In this document: piece after piece, positions 12,571 to 15,792 of the stretch
How the letters are laid out: each line of letters opens with the position of its first letter
Position numbering within the stretch: the stretch's first letter is position 1
Assembly (NCBI GenBank): GCA_905221605.1
Contig: CAJNDS010002191.1
Coordinates: forward strand, 1,454,502-1,470,293
Origin: Symbiodinium natans
Taxonomy: Eukaryota > Sar > Dinophyceae > Suessiales > Symbiodiniaceae
Length of the DNA stretch: 15,792 nucleotides
Direction: 5' to 3'
Notes under the pieces: generated by a model
What the model saw: the letters and a program-made list of their open reading frames with translations, nothing else
Told to the model about the DNA's origin: nothing
Databases searched by the model: none
Position numbers and translations under genes: made by a program

Positions 12571-12678
12571 TGCTAGCCCAGTGGGGCCCTCTGCCCTTTT
12601 TTTGGTTCTTGGTCCCCTGATAAAGTAATTAACCAAAAAGGGTGCTCCAGAGATGAAAAGGTTATTTTCTGGGCTACC
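12571..12678. mobile_element. inverted-repeat element, family B, copy 2
   Basis: Ends GCTAGCCCAGT and CTGGGCTACC are inverted repeats; interior GGTTCTTGGTCCCC...TAATTAACC matches the family. It shares its right end with copy 3, giving GGGCTACCTAGCCC at 12671-12684. Confidence 0.75.
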
Positions 12679-12783
12679 TAGCCCAGTGGGGCCCTTTACC
12701 CTTTTTTTTGGCTCTGGGTTCCTTTTTCAGTAACCAACCCCAAGAAGGGTGCCATTGTTTTACTAAGGTGCTTGGGTTGCCAA
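12674..12783. mobile_element. inverted-repeat element, family B, copy 3 (tandem)
   Basis: Begins CTACCTAGCCCAGTGGGGCC, ends with a degenerate CTTGGGTTGCCAAG. Head-to-tail with copy 2. Interior pyrimidine run and AACCCCAAGAAGGGTG match copies at 14501 and 14702. Confidence 0.7.
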
Positions 12784-12824
12784 GAGTTAGTCTTTCGGTT
12801 AAGGGGTTGGGCGGCGTTGAGCCG

Positions 12825-12904
12825 TTAACCCTAAACCATAAACCCTAAACCCTAAACCCTAAACCCTAAACCCTAAACCCTAAACCCTAAACCCTAAACC
12901 CTAG
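12825..12904 (-). repeat. CCCTAAA array
   Basis: About eleven C-strand heptamers, nearly perfect, ending 15 nt before the acceptor at 12919-12920. Confidence 0.97.
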
Positions 12905-12920
12905 ACGTTTGATGCTTCAG

Positions 12921-13018
12921 AAAAGTTGGGCTGACTTCCGGTTTCCGACTTTCCAGCTGGATTGGGCTCTTGGCTTCCTCCTCTCCTCCCCCGCCACACA
13001 CAACGAAAAAGACCCAAA
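12921..13018 (+). CDS. exon-like island after a CCCTAAA array
   Basis: AG at 12919-12920. Phase 0, 32 codons: KSWADFRFPTFQLDWALGFL and LLSSPATHNEKDP follow each other with one shared L; GT at 13019 (GTGGGC). Unspliced, the frame reaches a TAG at 13027. Aromatic-rich and clearly protein-like. It joins 12566 in phase. Family unknown. Confidence 0.6.
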
Positions 13019-13025
13019 GTGGGCG

Positions 13026-13062
13026 GATTAGGGTTTATAAACTATAGGGTTTAGGGATCAGG
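13026..13062 (+). repeat. short TTTAGGG-like array
   Basis: G-strand units with TTTATAAACTATAGGG interruption, just after the island ending 13018. Confidence 0.8.
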
Positions 13063-13134
13063 GCCCGTCGTGCTGAAAAAGCTTTCCCCTCCTCCCCCCT
13101 CCCTGTTCTACCCAAGCCCCCGCCACCTCGCCAG

Positions 13135-13174
13135 ACCCCAAGCCCCCAAAGCCCTTACCACGCACCCTGGAGAA
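13135..13174 (+). CDS. exon-like island with strong acceptor
   Basis: Preceded by about 50 nt of pyrimidine-rich sequence and AG (13133-13134). 1 nt then PQAPKALTTHPGE, GT at 13175 (or 13182). Proline-rich, so partly indistinguishable from C-rich background. Confidence 0.35.
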
Positions 13175-13200
13175 GTGCAGAGTGTCGGAAGATCCCTACA

Positions 13201-13284
13201 CCCTAAACCCTAAACCCTAAACCCTAAACCCTAAACCCTAAACCCTAAACCCTAAACCCTAAACCCTAAACCCTAAACCCTAAA
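13201..13284 (-). repeat. perfect CCCTAAA array
   Basis: Twelve uninterrupted C-strand heptamers, the cleanest long array in the window. Confidence 0.99.
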
Positions 13285-13317
13285 TTTAATGATCCCGATT
13301 ACCATGGATTCTCTGAG

Positions 13318-13417
13318 TTTGTGAAGTGAAGTTCGCCAAGTCCACTGCGAGAGGCTGCGATGAGGAGCTTGTCCAGCGGCTTGCCAGCGAGGCGACATGG
13401 GCAACTCTCCAAATAGG
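13318..13417 (+). CDS. exon-like island between C- and G-strand arrays
   Basis: AG at 13316-13317 (or 13330-13331). Reads CEVKFAKSTARGCDEELVQR and then LASEATWATLQI; GT at 13418 (GTGTAGGG) starts the G-strand array. Composition clearly protein-like. The last 16 nt recur at 13676-13691, inside the next island. Family unknown. Confidence 0.6.
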
Positions 13418-13515
13418 GTGTAGGGCTTAGGGCTTAGGGTTTAGGGTTTAGGGTTTAGGGTTTAGGGTTTAGGGTTTAGGGTTTAGTAATTTAGGGTTTA
13501 GGGTTTAGGGTTTTG
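13418..13515 (+). repeat. TTTAGGG array starting at a putative donor
   Basis: G-strand array with TGTAGGG, CTTAGGG and a TAA interruption; otherwise clean. Confidence 0.97.
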
Positions 13516-13534
13516 GAGTACTATACTTTAATAC

Positions 13535-13660
13535 TTTTTTGGGTTCTGGGTTCCTAATATAGCTACTTATACTGAGTAATAGAGTAGGTAACCTTTAACC
13601 GGTAACCTTTAACCTTTTTGGGTTACTATTTTCCCTTTATAATCCCAAAGGTTAACCTTT
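13535..13660. repeat. diverged family B-like sequence
   Basis: TTTTTTGGGTTCTGGGTTCC resembles the family B interior. GGTAACCTTTAACC units are repeated and have inverted partners (GGTTACT, GGTTAACCTTT). Origin uncertain. Confidence 0.4.
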
Positions 13661-13670
13661 GAAACCCTAG

Positions 13671-13705
13671 GTACTGGGCAACTCTCGAAATCTCAGTAGC
13701 TCTGA
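13671..13705 (+). CDS. exon-like island with consensus donor
   Basis: AG at 13669-13670, 1 nt, YWATLEISVAL, 1 nt, GTGAGC at 13706. Joins 13417 in phase. WATLEI repeats WATLQI at the end of the preceding island (16-nt direct repeat). Confidence 0.5.
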
Positions 13706-13717
13706 GTGAGCACACTT

Positions 13718-13755
13718 GACACTTTTTGGGATACTATAGCACTGAAAGTGTACAC
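13718..13755. repeat. short inverted repeat
   Basis: ACACTTT near 13720 pairs with AAAGTGT near 13750; TATAG lies in the loop. Poly-C runs at 13846-13860 and 13951-13964 lie beyond, each in a GGACCC(C)n context. Confidence 0.5.
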
Positions 13756-14004
13756 TTTCTTGGGGCTTATGAACTCAGCAACTAAGAAGTTTAGGGTCCC
13801 TTTTTTGGCCCCTCCTATTAGTACATCAACTTATGAAGAGGACCCACCCCCCCCCCCCCCAAAAGGGACCCTAAGGTAGTTCTCTGCTTTAAAGTCGCTT
13901 TTTTTGGGTCACCTATATAGTACGGCATATTATTAAAATAAAAAAAAGGACCCCCCCCCCCCCAAGAGGCCGGTCGCGGATCTATTTTTTTGTTGGTGGC
14001 TCAG

Positions 14005-14052
14005 GGGATTTCGATGGCCGTTCGGTCATGTTCCTTTGTGTCGTTGTTGCTG
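14005..14052 (+). CDS. exon-like island
   Basis: AG at 14003-14004, 2 nt, then DFDGRSVMFLCVVVAE; GT possible at 14038 or 14040. It fits the phase of 13705. Directly followed by a C-strand array rather than a G-strand one. Confidence 0.4.
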
Positions 14053-14054
14053 AA

Positions 14055-14081
14055 AAACCCTAAACCCTCAACACTCAACCA

Positions 14082-14112
<31 letters not shown>

Positions 14113-14124
14113 ACCCTAAACCCT
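14055..14124 (-). repeat. CCCTCAA variant array
   Basis: C-strand array in which CCCTCAA replaces CCCTAAA for about seven units, with plain CCCTAAA at both ends. Confidence 0.95.
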
Positions 14125-14150
14125 ACCTTGGTGGGCGATGGCGGGGATAG

Positions 14151-14188
14151 GTACAGTTATAATTGCTGACTAAGTACCATGAACCTCC
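14151..14188. mobile_element. inverted-repeat element family A, half copy
   Basis: GTACAGTTATAATT.GCTGACTAAGTACCATGAACC matches the right arm of the element at 2563-2689. The left arm is missing. Confidence 0.65.
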
Positions 14189-14196
14189 AAGTAAAG

Positions 14197-14225
14197 AGAT
14201 GGAGAATGCCTATAGAGGCAACCTG
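14197..14225 (+). CDS. possible short exon after family A half copy
   Basis: AG at 14195-14196, GT at 14226 (GTTCAGGG). RWRMPIEAT or MENAYRGNL depending on phase; the former joins 14312. Confidence 0.3.
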
Positions 14226-14254
14226 GTTCAGGGTTAGCGGGCTCATGGAAAGAG

Positions 14255-14291
14255 GGCTTAGGGCTTAGGTTTTAGGGTTTAGGGTTTTAGG
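14255..14291 (+). repeat. short degenerate TTTAGGG array
   Basis: G-strand units with CTTAGGG and TTTTAGG variants. TTAGGTACCCT at its end recurs as CTAGGTACCCT at 14386. Confidence 0.85.
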
Positions 14292-14311
14292 TACCCTGCT
14301 TGTAGCCCCAG

Positions 14312-14360
14312 TAAGAAACAACGACCCATCCAAGCCTGGCTGGTTCTTAGCAGGGAGTTG
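14312..14360 (+). CDS. exon-like island ending at a TTTAGGG array
   Basis: AG at 14310-14311 after TAGCCCC. 1 nt, sixteen codons KKQRPIQAWLVLSREL, then GTTTTAGGG at 14361. Joins 14661 in phase 0. Family unknown. Confidence 0.55.
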
Positions 14361-14383
14361 GTTTTAGGGTTTAGGGTTTAGGG
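14361..14383 (+). repeat. short TTTAGGG array at a putative donor
   Basis: Three G-strand units starting GTTTTAGGG, directly after the island ending 14360. Confidence 0.85.
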
Positions 14384-14500
14384 GCCTAGGTACCCTCCAT
14401 AACCCCCCGAACCCCTAAGCACTCGACCCTGAGAGATATCACCCCTGAAAAGGTTATTATAGGGGCTGCATAAACAGTACATAACTGCCCAAATTCCTTT

Positions 14501-14613
14501 CTTGGTAGCCCAGTGGTACCCTTTACCCTTTTTTGGGGTTCTGGTATCCCTCATAAAATAGCCAACCCCAGAAAGGGTACTCTTATTGCCATATGGTTAC
14601 TGGGCTACCCAAG
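14501..14613. mobile_element. inverted-repeat element, family B, intact copy
   Basis: CTTGG-TAGCCCAGT at the left and ACTGGGCTACCCAAG at the right are inverted repeats. GTACCC...AGGGTAC lies just inside. The unit starts with GT and ends with AG in a position to act as an intron by itself. About 113 bp, non-coding. Confidence 0.85.
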
Positions 14614-14622
14614 AGGCGCACC

Positions 14623-14656
14623 AACCCTAAACCCTCAACCCTAAACCCTAAACCCA
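14623..14656 (-). repeat. CCCTAAA array
   Basis: Four C-strand units, one CCCTCAA, ending ATCAG, the acceptor of the next island. Confidence 0.95.
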
Positions 14657-14660
14657 TCAG

Positions 14661-14704
14661 AATAAGCACAACAAGACAAGCCCCGCCTTTCCTTCCTGGG
14701 CTTG
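14661..14704 (+). CDS. exon-like island between a CCCTAAA array and family B
   Basis: AG at 14659-14660, NKHNKTSPAFPSWA in phase 0 and 2 nt, then GTAGCCC at 14705, the left end of a family B element. Phase fits LSREL (14360) and 14920. Confidence 0.5.
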
Positions 14705-14900
14705 GTAGCCCAGTGGTACCCTTTTGCCCCCTTGTTTTGGGTCATGTGTTCCTTTCTAAAGTACCCAACCCCAAAAAGGGTTTAGGGTTTAGGGTTTAAG
14801 GTTTAGGGTTTAGGGTTTAGGGTTTAGGGTTTTAGGGTTTAGGGTTTAGGGTTTAGGGTTTAATTAGGGTACCTCATTGCAATATGGTTATTGGGCTACC
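14702..14900. mobile_element. family B copy split by a TTTAGGG array
   Basis: Left part (14702-14780) and right part (14867-14900) together match the intact copy at 14501-14613; ends TTGGTAGCCCAGT and TTGGGCTACC are inverted repeats. Between them is an 86-nt G-strand array joined at an AGGG in the element. Confidence 0.85.
14781..14864 (+). repeat. TTTAGGG array inside a family B element
   Basis: About eleven G-strand units. Left junction CAAAAAGGG-TTTAGGG, right junction TTTAATTAGGGTACC. Confidence 0.97.
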
Positions 14901-14919
14901 ACGCCTACCAGGGGAACAG

Positions 14920-14968
14920 GTCGATATTTTTTGGCTTCGGGCTTTTGCGCAGACCTTCGTGCTTTGCG
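14920..14968 (+). CDS. exon-like island after family B
   Basis: AG at 14918-14919, 1 nt, SIFFGFGLLRRPSCFA, GT at 14969. Phase fits both neighbours. Family unknown. Confidence 0.4.
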
Positions 14969-15043
14969 GTTGATCTGATCGACTTTAGGGTTTCAGGCTT
15001 TGGTGGGATTTTAGGGGAGTGAACCCATGGACTACTCATGCAG

Positions 15044-15156
15044 AACACCAAGAATTCCCTGAAGTTCGCAAGCCGCAACCTTACACTTGCATCATGTAGG
15101 AGTTGGGAGACTGAGAAGCTTGAGCACCAAGAGATCCCCGCTTATATACATACAAA
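15044..15156 (+). CDS. exon-like island ending at a TTTAGGG array
   Basis: AG at 15042-15043 (CTCATGCAG). Phase 0, 37 codons and 2 nt: begins NTKNSLKFASRNLTLASCRS, continues WETEKLEHQEIPAYIHT. GTTTAGGG follows at 15157. Stop-free to the donor and clearly protein-like. NSLKFASR faintly recalls the end of kinesin motors, but nothing else supports that. Confidence 0.6.
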
Positions 15157-15201
15157 GTTTAGGGCTTAGGGTTGAGGATTTAGGGTTTACTTAGGGTTTC
15201 G
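15157..15201 (+). repeat. TTTAGGG array starting at a putative donor
   Basis: G-strand array with CTTAGGG, TTGAGGA and TTTCGG variants after the island ending 15156. Confidence 0.9.
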
Positions 15202-15242
15202 GAGTCTCAAGTAGTGCTCCCCGTCTTTGCAAAACAATCCAG

Positions 15243-15354
15243 CCCGCATCCGCTGGGAAGGCAACAGTCTGGGTACCTGGGAAAGGACACGAGACGCTCA
15301 GCTGTTCAGCCATGGGCCTCACCTTCCCTAAGTCCCCATGGTTCTTAGTAGGGA
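15243..15354 (+). CDS. exon-like region, end uncertain
   Basis: AG at 15241-15242. Two frames are open: PASAGKATVWVPGKGHETLS... (phase 0, to a TAG near 15376) and PHPLGRQQSGYLGKDTRRSA... (phase fitting 15156, ends at TAG 15348). Donor not clear. The minus-strand frame 15191-15418 covers the same bases and probably mirrors the coding signal. Confidence 0.4.
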
Positions 15355-15484
15355 ATGAGGGAATTCCTTCGTCATAGCGGGGTAACACCTTACATTTTTT
15401 AGGGTACTTAAAACTCAATATGGAAAAACAGTTTAAGTTCCAACTATGAACCAGATTCGGGCCCTATATGTATATATATATTTA

Positions 15485-15631
15485 ATGGCTACCGCCAGTG
15501 CCGCCGACCCCAGACCCAAGACAGTCGCATTGGGGCGGAAGAGCGCGGGCAAGGGGTGGGGGGTGTGGGGGGTGACGGTAGAGGGTTGGTGTCGGATTAG
15601 GGAGTTTGGGGGTGGACTGGAACTTTGGTGA
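15485..15631 (+). CDS. low-confidence open frame
   Basis: ATG at 15485 follows an AT-rich TATATATATATTT stretch. It reads MATASAADPRPKTVALGRKS then becomes glycine/tryptophan-rich from the G-rich tract and stops at 15629-15631. The first 20 codons could be an exon or a gene start; the rest looks like low-complexity translation. Confidence 0.25.
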   Translation: MATASAADPRPKTVALGRKSAGKGWGVWGVTVEGWCRIREFGGGLELW

Positions 15632-15663
15632 GAGGGTTGCGGCGGAAGGCAGGTTCCAGTCCA
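15613..15663. repeat. 11-bp perfect inverted repeat
   Basis: TGGACTGGAAC (15613-15623) and GTTCCAGTCCA (15653-15663) can form a hairpin with a 29-nt loop. Function unknown. Confidence 0.75.
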
Positions 15664-15792
15664 TGCCCGCCCTGGCCGCCCTCCGCTCTCACCGCTCTCA
15701 TCACTCCCCCTCCCTATGCCCCTCAGTCCACCCCTGCCTTACACCAAACCCCACCCCCACTTTCAAGGGGGGGGTGGGGGGGGTGGGGGGGG
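15664..15792 (+). repeat. C-rich then poly-G low-complexity end
   Basis: C/T-rich sequence to about 15764, then G runs broken by single T. No gene signal. Confidence 0.8.

Noticed and set aside
12427-12636. Minus-strand frame ending in GFRVQGSGFRV repeats, and other LNPKP/GFRV peptides
   Set aside because: These are translations of CCCTAAA/TTTAGGG arrays.
15044-15156. Kinesin motor C-terminus (NSLKFASR)
   Set aside because: Only a few residues resemble it; neighbouring islands show no kinesin motif.
1-15792. CRISPR array or prokaryotic mobile element
   Set aside because: Repeats are telomere heptamers without unique spacers; no operon, ribosome-binding or bacterial gene structure is present.

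Overview
The window reads as nuclear DNA of a eukaryote whose telomere-type repeat is TTTAGGG/CCCTAAA (plant, green-alga, chromerid and dinoflagellate type). About forty arrays of this heptamer, clean or degenerate, are scattered over all 15.8 kb in both orientations. Between them lie short islands of GC-richer, codon-like sequence, small inverted-repeat elements, homopolymer G/C runs and trinucleotide tracts. There is no bacterial-style gene, long uninterrupted ORF, rRNA, tRNA or CRISPR. A dinoflagellate-like protist fits best (tiny exons, long repeat-filled introns, introner-like inverted-repeat elements), but the species cannot be fixed from the sequence.

Main reading: the window is mostly introns of one or more plus-strand genes. 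More than fifty exon-like islands of about 15-340 nt were read by hand. Each has AG before it and GT (once GC) after it, and a codon phase that often joins to the next island. The only recognisable domain is the C-terminal part of a cyclophilin-type peptidyl-prolyl isomerase, split over 1914-1958 and 2485-2562 (WLDGKHVVFGH joined to VIEGMEVLDEIEA). The other islands match no family I can name. Exon edges are manual predictions; short ones are weak individually, and several alternative frames stay open.

The striking pattern is the orientation of the telomere-type arrays. C-strand arrays (CCCTAAA) tend to lie just upstream of exon islands and G-strand arrays (TTTAGGG) just downstream, so an intron reads exon-GTTTAGGG...CCCTAAA...AG-exon. 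In at least eight places the splice donor GT is itself the first GT of a GTTTAGGG-type array (666, 3805, 4974, 6052, 9873, 11903, 14361, 15157). C-strand arrays end a few bases before the acceptor AG (for example 1169, 4025, 7185, 7824, 11808, 12920, 14660).

Layout: 1-1700 arrays, poly-G and small islands; 1700-2800 cyclophilin-like exons separated by an array-bearing intron and an inverted-repeat element; 2800-4640 degenerate arrays, dispersed repeats and a coding-like block with one in-frame stop; 4640-7900 a run of exon islands alternating with arrays; 7900-9320 the longest exon island and several phase-compatible followers; 9320-11500 islands around an AAT-type microsatellite; 11500-15160 well-supported islands mixed with five copies of a roughly 110-bp inverted-repeat family, one of them split by a telomere-type array; 15160-15792 a last exon-like region and low-complexity G/C sequence.
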